DNA from: Pseudoflavonifractor sp902362925
Lineage (GTDB): Bacteria; Bacillota; Clostridia; Oscillospirales; Oscillospiraceae
Direction: 5' to 3' (one strand)
Assembly (NCBI GenBank): GCA_902362925.1
Contig: CABIYL010000003.1
Length of the DNA stretch: 64,000 bases
The notes under the pieces are model-generated. The model was not told where the DNA came from. It did not search any database and saw nothing but the letters and a program-made list of their open reading frames with translations. Position 1 is the first letter of the stretch. The number at the start of each line of letters is the position of its first letter. A program made the translations under genes and the position numbers. Shown piece after piece: positions 9,088 to 17,039 of the stretch.

Positions 9088-9528
9088 TCACTCCAGAAGA
9101 TTGCGCTGAATTTTCCGTGCCGTGGCAATGAACTGCGCCAGCTCCTCCTCCGTCAATCCGGCGGTTATGAGCGCCTCGGCAATCTGGAATTTTTCCGCAA
9201 TATCCTCATGGATAGCGATGGCCTTTTCCGTTGGGACCAGCTTTTTCAGCCGCGCATCCTGGGGGACGCTCTGACGGGTGAGCATGCCGTCCTTCTCCAG
9301 ATTCTGGAGAAAGCGGGAGGCGGTGGAGCGGCGGATACAGAAGACCTCCTCCACATCCCGCTGGTAGAGCTCCCGGTCCGGATGATCGCAGAGAAAGCCC
9401 ATGATGAGGCACTCCGTCTCGGTGATGCCGTTCCGGTCCTCCGGCGGAGGAGCCAGCTCCATCATCTTTCGCCGGAGCAGATTGGACATGCTGCGGATGA
9501 GAAAGCCAACGGAATTTTGGCGTTCTAT
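9088..9528 (-). CDS. MarR-family repressor with an apparent AUA start
   Basis: The protein is a MarR-type winged-helix regulator with helix-turn-helix segment YQRDVEEVFCIRRSTASRFL and wing QDARLKKLVPT. The first ATG (9489) has no ribosome site and would remove the conserved N-terminal helix. The frame stays open upstream, and an AAGGAGG at 9540-9546 lies 9 nt before an ATA codon at 9528, giving a 146-residue protein that begins (I/M)ERQNSVGFLIRSMSNLL, as expected for the family. I therefore place the start at the ATA, a very rare initiator. It probably represses itself and the downstream ABC exporter through the dyad at 9551-9564. Confidence 0.8.
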   Translation of the reverse strand: MERQNSVGFLIRSMSNLLRRKMMELAPPPEDRNGITETECLIMGFLCDHPDRELYQRDVEEVFCIRRSTASRFLQNLEKDGMLTRQSVPQDARLKKLVPTEKAIAIHEDIAEKFQIAEALITAGLTEEELAQFIATARKIQRNLLE

Positions 9529-9550
9529 GGCGATCGACCTCCTTACCTTA

Positions 9551-9595
9551 GTTAGGTTGCTAACATATTATAGTGAGATAAAAAATGGATGTCAA
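9551..9595 (-). promoter_or_regulatory. Promoter and MarR-type operator of the exporter operon
   Basis: On the minus strand TTGACA (9590-9595) and TATAAT (9567-9572) are separated by 17 bp, a consensus sigma70 promoter. Immediately downstream of the -10 box is the dyad GTTAG-N4-CTAAC (9551-9564), at the position where a bound repressor would block initiation. Autoregulation by the adjacent MarR protein is inferred. Confidence 0.8.
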
Positions 9596-9823
9596 TAGAG
9601 AAAATAGAAATTTGTTTTTTTACAAAAAGTAGGGGGAAAGAAGGTTAAAAAATAGACAAAAATTAAAAATATAATAAGAAGGAAGAGACAATTCCATCTG
9701 CGTAAAGTTTTCGTGAGCAGGGGAATTGAAATCAGCAGAGCGACGTGCTAACATGTAAAACAGCACACAACCATGCCTGCCGGAGGTGTCCGGCGGGAAG
9801 ACTTGGGATCCAGGTGATGAAGG

Positions 9824-10675
9824 GTGAAATATTTCTATGGGGCCGGAAAGCGGGGGCCCTATTTTGAAGGCTGGCAGCTCCGGCACCAGGCGCCCGGCGG
9901 GGAGACGCTGTCCCTGTTTCCGATGCTGCGCATTGACAAGGCGGGGAATACTGCGGCCGCCATCCGGGTGGAGACCCGGGATGGCGCGTGGAACATCAGC
10001 TGTCCGGGTGAGAGCTTCCAGGCCTCCGAGGGGCTGTTCCAGGTGTGGGTGCAGGGTAGCCTGTTCAACCGGAAGGGGCTGTGGCTGGACCTGCGTACCG
10101 GAGGACTCACCCTCTGCGGTGAGCTGAGATACGGTCCCTTCACGCCGCTGAAGTACGACCTGATGGGGCCGCTGGGGGCACTGCCCGTTTTTCCGGTGCG
10201 CCGGGGCGTCATCAGCATGGGTCACCGGCTGGAGGGCATACTCATGCTCAACGGGCGGCGCATCGACTTTACTGGCGGAACCGGGTTTATTGAGACCGTC
10301 CGTGGGACTGGCAAACCCTCTGCCTCTCTGTGGAGCCAGAGCATCTGGCGGGAGGAGCGCAGCAACAGCATTCTGGTCAGCGTGGAGCGGATGTCCACGC
10401 TGGCGGGACCCAGGGTCAGCTGCCTGTGCGCGGTGCTCTACGGCGGACGGGAGTATCGTCTGGTCTCTTACCGGGGCGCAGCTGTGGAGCAGTGGTCGTC
10501 CCAGGGCGCTGTCATCCGGCAGGGCGCGCTGCGTCTGGCCGTGGAGCCGGAGGGGGAGGGAGCCCATCCTCCGGTCCGCTACCGGCTCTGGGAGGGTGAG
10601 AACCTGCTGTTTGACCACCTGGACCCCTGGGCTGGCTACCACTGTGTGGAGGAGAAAAAGGACGGCGGAGCATAA
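9824..10675 (+). CDS. Tocopherol cyclase-like (lipocalin-fold) protein
   Basis: The 283-residue protein begins at a GTG with KYFYGAGKRGPYFEGWQLRHQ, the RGPYFEGWYFKHQ-type motif of the tocopherol cyclase-like family. The rest is beta-rich with many aromatic and Gly residues and no membrane segments, consistent with a two-barrel lipocalin-like fold. Bacterial members outside phototrophs have no tocopherol pathway, so cyclase activity is not implied; binding or conversion of a hydrophobic ligand is a guess. The gene stands alone, upstream of a shared terminator. About 225 bp of AT-rich DNA precede it with no clear promoter. Confidence 0.75.
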   Translation: MKYFYGAGKRGPYFEGWQLRHQAPGGETLSLFPMLRIDKAGNTAAAIRVETRDGAWNISCPGESFQASEGLFQVWVQGSLFNRKGLWLDLRTGGLTLCGELRYGPFTPLKYDLMGPLGALPVFPVRRGVISMGHRLEGILMLNGRRIDFTGGTGFIETVRGTGKPSASLWSQSIWREERSNSILVSVERMSTLAGPRVSCLCAVLYGGREYRLVSYRGAAVEQWSSQGAVIRQGALRLAVEPEGEGAHPPVRYRLWEGENLLFDHLDPWAGYHCVEEKKDGGA

Positions 10676-10678
10676 AAG

Positions 10679-10715
10679 AAGGGAGGACGCCCGGAAACGG
10701 GGCGTCCTCCCTTTA
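10679..10715. terminator. Bidirectional intrinsic terminator
   Basis: AAGGGAGGACGCCC-GGAAAC-GGGGCGTCCTCCCTTT is a strong hairpin between two convergent genes, with an A-rich 5' side and T run on the 3' side. Confidence 0.88.
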
Positions 10716-10718
10716 CGT

Positions 10719-11405
10719 TTACTGTTTGAATTTTTCCAGCAGGCGTGCCTCCCAGCGGTCGCCGTACTTCATGGACACCAGGAACAGGGCCAGTCCGGCC
10801 AGTCCGATAAGGGCCATGGCCCAGAGGGGGATGGAGATGACCGAGCTGCCCACCGCAGAGGCCACCAGCAGGCCCCAGGGCCTGGTGAGAAGCACGATGA
10901 CCAGAAAGCGAAGAAAGCCGATGTCGGTCAGACCGGCCAGAATGCAGATGAGGTCGTCGGGGAAGAAGGGGAAGAGGAAGACCAGCACCAGAAAGATATC
11001 CCGCTTGCGGCGAATCAGGTCCAGGTATTTGTCGGATACCTTCTGACTGACAAAGCGGCCGGCAAAGGAATGTCCCAGCACCCGCGCCAGCCAGAACACC
11101 ACCGCGGAACCCAGTACCACTGCGCCTGCGGTGAGCAGGAAGGCGGGCCACATGCCGAAGAGCAGTGCGCCGCCTGCGGCGGTGATGTTGCTGGGGATAG
11201 GCGCAACCACCACCGAAGCCAGCTGAATCAGGAAAAATACCAGATGGGAGTAGGGGGAGAACCGGGCGATATAGTCCTGGATTCCGTCCAGGGATTGGGC
11301 AGCGGTAAAAAAGCCGGTGCACCACAGGAAGAGCAGAATACCGCCCAGAGCCAGAACTGTCACAACCAGCGTGGCAATCCATTTGTGATTTCTCTTTTTC
11401 TTCAT
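10719..11405 (-). CDS. VTT/TVP38-TMEM64 family membrane protein
   Basis: The 228-residue protein has a basic N terminus (MKKKRNHK), about five or six membrane spans and the VTT-domain features APIPSNITAAGGALLFG and FPFFPDDLICILAGLTD. This DedA-related family resides in the cytoplasmic membrane and is linked to lipid or undecaprenyl-phosphate handling and proton-coupled transport; the precise function here is unknown. The start at 11405 follows AAGGGG with 9 nt spacing; longer in-frame extensions lack a ribosome site. It is monocistronic and separated from the upstream peptide gene by two hairpins. Confidence 0.85.
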   Translation of the reverse strand: MKKKRNHKWIATLVVTVLALGGILLFLWCTGFFTAAQSLDGIQDYIARFSPYSHLVFFLIQLASVVVAPIPSNITAAGGALLFGMWPAFLLTAGAVVLGSAVVFWLARVLGHSFAGRFVSQKVSDKYLDLIRRKRDIFLVLVFLFPFFPDDLICILAGLTDIGFLRFLVIVLLTRPWGLLVASAVGSSVISIPLWAMALIGLAGLALFLVSMKYGDRWEARLLEKFKQ

Positions 11406-11547
11406 ATGCCAGGCCCCTTGTCTTGCGTGGTAAAAATAGCGGTCGGACGGGTAAAAAGGCTCCCACCCGGCGAGCATTACCATAAGGCTACCACAGGGAG
11501 GGAGAAGATGCCATAGAGAAAAGGTTAAGAATATTTGAATAAATAAA

Positions 11548-11622
11548 AAACAGGCGGCTCCGGCCGCAGCCGGGAACCGCCCCAATAAACAAAAAGCCAC
11601 ACCGCCGAGGGTGTGGAGCTTC
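11548..11622 (-). terminator. Two tandem intrinsic terminators after the small peptide gene
   Basis: Read on the minus strand, the first hairpin AAGCtCCACACC-CTCGGC-GGTGTGGCTTTTTG (11595-11622) and the second GGCGGTTCCCGGC-TGCG-GCCGGAGCCGCCTGTTTTTT (11548-11580) follow the peptide stop codon. Two terminators for a roughly 200-nt transcript mark this as a discrete transcription unit. Confidence 0.85.
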
Positions 11623-11649
11623 TGTGTCACACGGTATGTACTGTCGAGT

Positions 11650-11733
11650 TTATCGATCGCTGGCGATAACCTGCTCATCGCCGCCGAAAATCAATTCGTC
11701 GACATCCGTACCCTGGATGTCAGTCCACTTCAT
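11650..11733 (-). CDS. 27-residue peptide gene, function unknown
   Basis: A complete minus-strand gene encodes 27 residues, starting MKWTDIQGTDVDELIFGG and ending DEQVIASDR. The ATG is preceded by AAGGGGG with 8 nt spacing. A promoter (11767-11795) lies 34 bp upstream and two terminators lie downstream, so this is an independent transcript and not a leader of the next gene. The peptide is acidic, has no Cys, no signal sequence and no membrane segment. I do not recognise a family. It could be a precursor peptide, a small protein regulator, or a small RNA that also happens to be translated. Confidence 0.6.
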   Translation of the reverse strand: MKWTDIQGTDVDELIFGGDEQVIASDR

Positions 11734-11766
11734 GGCCTCAGCCCCCTTTCCGTATTTGTTGAGTTC

Positions 11767-11815
11767 ATTATAGTGCGGTCAAAGTCAAAAAACAAGGGAC
11801 AATTGTACACAATTG
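11767..11815 (-). promoter_or_regulatory. Promoter of the peptide gene with an upstream dyad
   Basis: On the minus strand TTGTTT (11790-11795) and TATAAT (11767-11772) are spaced by 17 bp. Abutting the -35 box on its upstream side is CAATTG-TACA-CAATTG (11800-11815), a symmetrical repeat in a position suited to an activator site. Confidence 0.65.
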
Positions 11816-11864
11816 ATAAATAAATTGTAAACAAACTGTGTATTTTTGTGTCGGAAAAATTTCC

Positions 11865-11893
11865 TTGCTATTTTATGGCGGCTGTGCTATACT
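11865..11893 (+). promoter_or_regulatory. Promoter of tRNA-Gly
   Basis: TTGCTA (11865-11870) and TATACT (11888-11893) are spaced by 17 bp and end 19 bp before the mature tRNA. Confidence 0.7.
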
Positions 11894-11912
11894 ATCAAAG
11901 TCAATTTCAGAT

Positions 11913-11986
11913 GCAGGTGTAGTTCAATGGCAGAACGTCAGCTTCCCAAGCTGAACACGAGGGTTCGATTCCCTTCACCTGCTCCA
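11913..11986 (+). tRNA. tRNA-Gly (anticodon CCC), CCA encoded
   Basis: A full cloverleaf can be drawn: acceptor arm GCAGGTG/CACCTGC, a D arm with AGTTCAATGGCAGAAC, anticodon arm CAGC-TTCCCAA-GCTG with anticodon CCC, and T arm with GGTTCGATTCC. The discriminator base is T followed by an encoded CCA (11984-11986). The CCC anticodon reads GGG codons for glycine. The gene is flanked by its own promoter and a terminator. Confidence 0.95.
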
Positions 11987-11990
11987 TAGC

Positions 11991-12038
11991 AAAAACCGCT
12001 GAAACCTTGTATTTTCAAGGATTTCAGCGGTTTTTTAT
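11991..12038 (+). terminator. Intrinsic terminator of tRNA-Gly
   Basis: AAAACCGCTGAAA-CCTTG-loop-CAAGG-TTTCAGCGG followed by six T residues forms a long hairpin just after the tRNA. Confidence 0.9.
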
Positions 12039-12144
12039 TTTTTAATTGCATGCGGCGCAGCTTAGAGACAGTCAAAAATATGGAATTAGGTGGTGGGAAT
12101 AGTGGTGGACTTGGTCTGGAGGAAAGCGGGGAAAAATCCAGATT

Positions 12145-12173
12145 ATTGACAGCGCTTTTCCACAGTGATATAG
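12145..12173 (+). promoter_or_regulatory. Promoter of the thiamine-precursor operon
   Basis: TTGACA (12145-12150) and TATAGT (12168-12173) are separated by 17 bp. Transcription from here would begin about 20 bp before the TPP riboswitch. Confidence 0.85.
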
Positions 12174-12201
12174 TAACACGTGAAAATTGAATCACGACGA
12201 T

Positions 12202-12291
12202 AGAATTCTAGGGGGACTCCACGGAGTTGAGAAGGTAAAACCTGACCCTATGAACCTGATCTGGCTCATACCAGCGTAGGGAAGCAATTCT
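12202..12291 (+). promoter_or_regulatory. TPP riboswitch aptamer
   Basis: The conserved TPP (THI-box) elements are present in order: P1 arm AGAATT, the pyrimidine-sensing loop with TTGAGA (a one-base variant of CTGAGA), AACCTGATCTGG, ATACCAGCGTAGGGAA and the closing P1 arm AATTCT. It is followed by a terminator, so thiamine pyrophosphate binding should reduce transcription of the downstream transport operon. The aptamer identity is direct from sequence; the mode of control follows from the family. Confidence 0.96.
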
Positions 12292-12320
12292 GTACCGTTC
12301 TCCGACAAAGACGTAGACAA

Positions 12321-12355
12321 AGGGTGCTTTCCGCATGGAAAGCGCCCTTTTTTAT
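12321..12355 (+). terminator. Riboswitch-controlled terminator
   Basis: AGGGTGCTTTCC-GCAT-GGAAAGCGCCCT followed by TTTTTTATTTT is the expression platform of the TPP riboswitch, 22 bp before the first start codon. Confidence 0.9.
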
Positions 12356-12377
12356 TTTGCAGAAAGAAGGAATTTTC

Positions 12378-13013
12378 ATGACAGAACCCAAAAGTTGTTC
12401 CTGCTGCCAGCGTGAGGACCTGCCCTGGTCGGGCCGGGGCGCCACGCTGGATATCTCCGGCTGCCGCTTCTCCCTGTACCCCATGGACTCGGACTTTGTG
12501 TCCATCATCCTGGGCACCCTGGAGAAGACCGACACCTCCGCCGTGTGGAGCCAGTCGGACGCCCTGTCCACCGTCTACCGGGGCAAGCTGCCCTATGTGG
12601 TGGACGCGGTGGAGGGCCTGTTCGTCAACGCCTTCCATGAGGGCGTCCACATGGCCCTGGAGTGCCAGTTCTCCAAGGGCTGTCCCGGCGACTGCGACGG
12701 GGACAGCTTCCTGAGCTGGGGGGGTGAGGCCCCCAATGCCGCCGTGGTGGCGGGCGCCCACTTCCCGGTGCTGTGCAAGATTGCCCTCTACCCCATGGGT
12801 GTGCCCGACTATATCGACCACATCGCCAAGGTGTGGCACATGGCGGAGGACGCCGGACTTCAGCCCACCAGCATCCACTACGCCACCCGTCTGACCGGCG
12901 ACGTGCAGGACGTGTTCCGCTATCTGGAATCGGTGTGCCGCCTGATGGAGCAGTCCGTGCCCCACTACATCCTCCACTGCACCCTGTCGGTCAACAGCCC
13001 CACCCAGGAGTAA
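12378..13013 (+). CDS. ykoF: YkoF-like thiamine/HMP-binding protein
   Basis: The 211-residue protein matches the YkoF family: two ACT-like repeats seen as similar segments (GCRFSLYPMDSDFVSIILGTL near residue 30 and GAHFPVLCKIALYPMGVPDY near residue 130). Bacillus YkoF binds thiamine or its pyrimidine precursor and is encoded with the YkoEDC transporter. This gene is first after the TPP riboswitch. An internal Cys-rich strip (CSCCQRED at the N terminus, KGCPGDCDGDS in the middle) is unusual. The start at 12378 follows AGAAGGAA. A cytoplasmic role as carrier or sensor of the imported pyrimidine is inferred. Confidence 0.85.
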   Translation: MTEPKSCSCCQREDLPWSGRGATLDISGCRFSLYPMDSDFVSIILGTLEKTDTSAVWSQSDALSTVYRGKLPYVVDAVEGLFVNAFHEGVHMALECQFSKGCPGDCDGDSFLSWGGEAPNAAVVAGAHFPVLCKIALYPMGVPDYIDHIAKVWHMAEDAGLQPTSIHYATRLTGDVQDVFRYLESVCRLMEQSVPHYILHCTLSVNSPTQE

Positions 13014-13045
13014 AACCTATACATAGAAAAAGGAGAATGATTCCC

Positions 13046-13645
13046 ATGGAGACCAAAAAGGAAGGCATCTGGAAGCTGAAGGACGTTATTTTCGTGACCA
13101 TGCTGTGTGTGGTCCTGGGCGTGGTCTATCTGGCCGCCGTCTATCTCATCTCACCCCTCACCGCCGTGTTCGCCCCCACCGGACTGTCCCTGCTGGGCAC
13201 GGAGCTGATTTTCGGCGTCTGGTTCATGGCCCCCACCCTGGCGGCCTACATCATCCAGAAGCCCAGCGTGGCCATTGTGGCCGAGGTGCTGGCCTCTCTC
13301 GTGGAGGTGCTGCTGGGCAACATGTACGGCCCCATGGTCATCGTGGCCGGTATCATCCAGGGCGCGGGTGCGGAGATTGTCTTTGCCCTGTGGCGCTACA
13401 AGCGCTTTGACCGCACCACCATGTATCTGGCCACGGTGGGCTGCACCATCACCAGCTTCCTGTGGAGCTTTGTCCGCTCCAACTACCTGGCCATCGCTCC
13501 CGGGCTGCTGGTGGTGTACTTCCTGGTGCGGCTGGTGAGCGCCTTCCTGTTCGCCGGCGTGCTGTGCAAGCTGATGGGCGACTCCCTGGCCAAGACCGGA
13601 CTGCTCAAGAGCTACGCTCTGGGCCGGGCTGCCGCCAATGGCTGA
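13046..13645 (+). CDS. ykoE: ECF transporter substrate-binding subunit, YkoE family
   Basis: This 199-residue membrane protein has about six hydrophobic segments, a short basic N terminus (METKKEGIWKLKD) and the YkoE-type pattern PSVAIVAEVLASLVEVLLGNM and GIIQGAGAEIVFALWR. YkoE is the S component of an energy-coupling factor transporter for thiamine or hydroxymethylpyrimidine. AAAAGGAGA precedes the ATG. Its 3' end overlaps the ATPase gene by 8 bp. TPP riboswitch control and the YkoF-E-D-C order support the assignment. Confidence 0.9.
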   Translation: METKKEGIWKLKDVIFVTMLCVVLGVVYLAAVYLISPLTAVFAPTGLSLLGTELIFGVWFMAPTLAAYIIQKPSVAIVAEVLASLVEVLLGNMYGPMVIVAGIIQGAGAEIVFALWRYKRFDRTTMYLATVGCTITSFLWSFVRSNYLAIAPGLLVVYFLVRLVSAFLFAGVLCKLMGDSLAKTGLLKSYALGRAAANG

Positions 13646-15095
13646 GCCCATCCTGGCCTGCCGGGACCTGACCTTCCGCTATGACGGGGAGCCGGTGTTT
13701 GAGCACCTGTCCCTGTCGGTGGAGCCCGGCGAGGCCGTGCTGCTGATGGGGCCGTCCGGCTGCGGCAAGAGCAGCCTGGCCTACTGCCTGTCCGGTCTTT
13801 ACCCGGCCTACGGCGGGGAGCTGTCCGGGGAGATCACCCTGGAGGGCCGTCCGCTGGACCAGTACCAGATTGCCGACCGGGCCCAGGCGGTGTCCATCCT
13901 GTTTCAGAACCCGGACAACCAGTTCTGCATGGACCGGGTGGACCATGAGATCCTCTTTGCCCTGGAGAACATCAACTATCCCGGCGACCTGCGGGGACGG
14001 ATGCGCCAGCTGCTGGCCCTGGTGGGGCTGGAGGCAGTGGAGACAGCCCTGATCCACACCCTGTCCGGCGGCGCCAAGCAGAAGCTGGCTCTGGCCACCG
14101 CTCTGGCCACCGGCGCCAAGGTGCTCATTCTGGACGAGCCCTTCGCCAACCTGGACCCTGGCGCCTGCGCCCAGCTGTCCGAGCAGCTGCGGCAGCTGAA
14201 CCGGCAGGGTTTGACCCTGCTGGTGGTGGACCACCGTCCCGACTACTGGCGGCCCTTCCTCACCCGGGTTCTGATGATGAACAGGGACGGCTCTCTGGAG
14301 CCGGGCTGCCTGCTGCCCGATGAGCTGGAGGCCCACCGGGCGGAATTTGAGACCAGGGGGCTGTTTTTGGATGACCAGTGGCTGGAGCGGCGGCGCCCGC
14401 TGCCCCTGCCCCAGCCGGAGACGGCTGCCGTGGAGGGGGAGGACGTGAGCCTGGTGTACGGCCGCAAGGCCGTGGTCAAGGGGCTGTCCTTTCGGTTCCC
14501 CAAGGGGGGCGTCACCGCCCTGGTGGGCCGCAACGGCAGCGGTAAGACCTCGCTGCTGACGGCCATTGCCGGTGCAGGCGGGTACAAGGGCAGGCTGCGG
14601 GTGGAGGGGCCGGTGGGGCTGGTGTTCCAGAACCCACGGTTCCAGTTCCTCAGCCTGTCGGTGGAGGAGGAGGTCCTCACCACCCTCCGGGCCGCAAAGC
14701 CCAAGGCCGACCCCAAAGAGCTTTCCGCTCAGGCGGAGGCGCTGCTGGAGGAGTTCGGCCTGCTGCCCTGGCGGAAACACTCCCCCTATGCCCTCAGCCA
14801 GGGGCAGCAGCGCCGGCTGGCACTGCTGGCCATGCTGGCGGGAGAGCAGCCCCTGCTGCTGCTGGACGAGCCCACCTACGCCCAGGACCAGCGGGCCACC
14901 GCCTTTATTCTGGACCTGCTGGAGCGGCGGGTGGCAGAGGGGCTGACGGCAGTCATCGCCACCCACGACCTGACTCTGGCCAAGCGCTGCGCCAACGTCA
15001 TCTACCTGCTGGAGGACGGAAAGATGGAGCGCCTGACGCCGGAGGATTTGGACCGCTATGCCCAGGAAAGGGGGTGCGTGCTGTGCGGAAGCTGA
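13638..15095 (+). CDS. ykoD: ECF transporter double ATPase, YkoD family
   Basis: The 485-residue protein contains two complete ABC ATPase domains in tandem. The first has Walker A GPSGCGKSS, signature LSGGAKQ and Walker B LILDEPFANLDP; the second has GRNGSGKTS, LSQGQQRR and LLLLDEPTYAQDQ. A fused A/A' pair is typical of YkoD. It powers uptake through the YkoE and YkoC membrane subunits. The last 22 bp overlap the T-component gene, indicating coupled translation. Confidence 0.93.
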   Translation: MAEPILACRDLTFRYDGEPVFEHLSLSVEPGEAVLLMGPSGCGKSSLAYCLSGLYPAYGGELSGEITLEGRPLDQYQIADRAQAVSILFQNPDNQFCMDRVDHEILFALENINYPGDLRGRMRQLLALVGLEAVETALIHTLSGGAKQKLALATALATGAKVLILDEPFANLDPGACAQLSEQLRQLNRQGLTLLVVDHRPDYWRPFLTRVLMMNRDGSLEPGCLLPDELEAHRAEFETRGLFLDDQWLERRRPLPLPQPETAAVEGEDVSLVYGRKAVVKGLSFRFPKGGVTALVGRNGSGKTSLLTAIAGAGGYKGRLRVEGPVGLVFQNPRFQFLSLSVEEEVLTTLRAAKPKADPKELSAQAEALLEEFGLLPWRKHSPYALSQGQQRRLALLAMLAGEQPLLLLDEPTYAQDQRATAFILDLLERRVAEGLTAVIATHDLTLAKRCANVIYLLEDGKMERLTPEDLDRYAQERGCVLCGS

Positions 15096-15799
15096 ATCCG
15101 GCCTGGAAGCTGCTGACCTTAATTATCGCGTCCCTGATTATGTCGGTGACCTACAACACCAGGCTCAACCTCATCACCGCCGGAATCTGCCTGCTGGTGA
15201 CGGTGTGCACCCCAAAGGTGAACCGGAAGCTGCTGGCCTTCTCCATGATTCCCTTTCTCATCGCGGCCTTCGGCATGTTCATGACCGGCGTCCTGTTCCC
15301 CAGCGAGGGGGTGCAGCAGGGCGTGGAGATGGCGGCCTTCGGCCAGCGGGTCATCTACGCCAACTCCATCACCAGCGCCATGCAGCTGGCCTCCCGGGTG
15401 CTGGTCTACGGCGGACTGGGCATGCTCTTCGCCTTTACCACCAACTCCATGGACCTGATTATGAGCCTGATGCAGCAGTTCCATCTGCCGCCCAAGTTTG
15501 CCTATGGCATCCTGGCTGCCTACCACTTTTTCCCTGTGGTGCGCAGCGAATTCGGCACCGTGGGCACGGCATTGAAGGTACGGGGCATCAAGACCCTGCC
15601 CTTTTCGCCCAAGCGGCTGCTGCCCATGCTGGTCCACGCCCTGGAGCGGTCGGAGAGCCTGGCCATGGCCATGGAGTCCCGTGGCTTCCAGGAGGGACGG
15701 CCCAGAGCCGTGGCCTTCCGGGTGGCCTTCGGTTGGATTGACATCGCATTTTTCATCGGACTGCCCGCTGCGCTGCTGGTGGGGCGGTTCCTGCTGTGA
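15074..15799 (+). CDS. ykoC: ECF transporter T component, YkoC family
   Basis: The 241-residue protein starts at a GTG inside the ykoD 3' end. It has the CbiQ-like arrangement of four to five membrane spans and a cytoplasmic coupling region with KVRGIKTLPF and ERSESLAMAMESRGFQEG, close to the A-R-G coupling motifs of T components. It transmits ATP hydrolysis by YkoD to YkoE. It completes a full YkoF-E-D-C set, so the transporter should be functional. Confidence 0.9.
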   Translation: MRAVRKLNPAWKLLTLIIASLIMSVTYNTRLNLITAGICLLVTVCTPKVNRKLLAFSMIPFLIAAFGMFMTGVLFPSEGVQQGVEMAAFGQRVIYANSITSAMQLASRVLVYGGLGMLFAFTTNSMDLIMSLMQQFHLPPKFAYGILAAYHFFPVVRSEFGTVGTALKVRGIKTLPFSPKRLLPMLVHALERSESLAMAMESRGFQEGRPRAVAFRVAFGWIDIAFFIGLPAALLVGRFLL

Positions 15800-15819
15800 C
15801 GGAAGGAGGCTGCGCAACC

Positions 15820-17037
15820 ATGACAAAACTGGAAGAGCTGGAGGCGCTGCGGGTGGGCCACCCGGCGTTCTCCCCCTTCGCCCTGCTGAAGCTGAGCATG
15901 ATCCGCTACGGCGCCGTGTTCACCGAGCGGGCGCTGGACAGCATCCAGGGTTCTCCCTATGCCTTTGGGGATGACAACGCCTTTGATATCCGCTTTGGCG
16001 GACGGGACGGCCGCCGTGCCATGCCTGGGCCCATTCTCCTGCGGGACGGCTCCTTTGTGTACGTCAACTACGGGGAGCCCTACGAGAACCCCTATACCAT
16101 CGACTGTGACGGCGGGGTGTACCTGCTTCTGGACGGGGACAAGCTGGTGGACACCCTGGACTTTGTCCCACGGCCCGACTTCTACGGCAAGCGCACCAGC
16201 CGGGGCACGCCCATGTCGTCGGTGGCCGACGTCCGGGGCCAGAAGCTGATTCTCAACGCCTACCAGCGGTGCCGCCTGTGGGAGGGGGGAGACCAGTGTG
16301 GCTTCTGCGCCTTCTTCACCGGCGGCCACAGCTCCGGGGCGGTGGACTGTGAGGACGTGTACGAGACCATCCGGGAGGCGGTGAAGGAGCCGGGCCGGTT
16401 CTCCGAGATCAGCCTGTCCGGAGGCACTGATTTTTCCGGTGAGCCCCCCTTCTCCGTGGAGATTGACCGGTACATCCGGGTGCTGCAGGCCATCGGCCGC
16501 AATTTCACCGGGCGCTTTCCCTGCCAGCTGATGGCCCCCGCCTACCCCAAGGCGGAGCTGCAGCGGATTTACGACCAGACGGGCATCACCTCCTACGCGC
16601 CCAATATCGAGGTGTGGGGAGAGGAGCTGTTTCGGGAGCTGTGTCCCGGTAAGCACCGCTGGATCGGCTACCAGGAGTGGATTCGCCGCACCCTGGACGC
16701 GGTGGAGGTGTTCGGCAGAGGAAAGGTGTGCACTCAGGTGGTGGCCGGTGTGGAGCTGGCGGCAGAGCACGGCTTCTCCGACCCGGAGGAGGCGCTGGCG
16801 TCCAATTTCCAGGCCTGCGAGTTTTTCGCCGAGCACGGCGTCCAGTTCCTGGTCACCATCTGGCGGCCCCACCGGGCCACCCGGCTGGGCTGCCGCCCCA
16901 TGGCTCCGCTGGACTACTACGTGCGCCTGGCGGAGGGAGTCCACGCCATCCGCAAGGCCCACGGCCTGCGCAACACCAACGACGACTACAAGCACTGCGG
17001 GAACCACCCCGACAGCGATCTGGAAAGGCTGGATTGA
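15820..17037 (+). CDS. Radical SAM protein of unknown reaction, in the TPP-riboswitch operon
   Basis: This 405-residue protein carries an atypical radical SAM cluster motif, CRLWEGGDQCGFC (a CX8CX2C spacing, residues ~155-167), followed by SLSGGTDF, which fits the GGE-type SAM-binding segment. Further conserved-looking residues are TIWRPHRATRLGC and DDYKHCGNH near the C terminus, with extra Cys/His that might bind metal. The ATG at 15820 follows GGAGG with 10 nt spacing; the upstream GTG at 15796 is less likely. It lies 20 bp after ykoC and 2 bp before the next gene, so it is in the thiamine operon. A role in thiamine-pyrimidine salvage or modification is inferred from context only. Confidence 0.75.
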   Translation: MTKLEELEALRVGHPAFSPFALLKLSMIRYGAVFTERALDSIQGSPYAFGDDNAFDIRFGGRDGRRAMPGPILLRDGSFVYVNYGEPYENPYTIDCDGGVYLLLDGDKLVDTLDFVPRPDFYGKRTSRGTPMSSVADVRGQKLILNAYQRCRLWEGGDQCGFCAFFTGGHSSGAVDCEDVYETIREAVKEPGRFSEISLSGGTDFSGEPPFSVEIDRYIRVLQAIGRNFTGRFPCQLMAPAYPKAELQRIYDQTGITSYAPNIEVWGEELFRELCPGKHRWIGYQEWIRRTLDAVEVFGRGKVCTQVVAGVELAAEHGFSDPEEALASNFQACEFFAEHGVQFLVTIWRPHRATRLGCRPMAPLDYYVRLAEGVHAIRKAHGLRNTNDDYKHCGNHPDSDLERLD

Positions 17038-17039
17038 CC

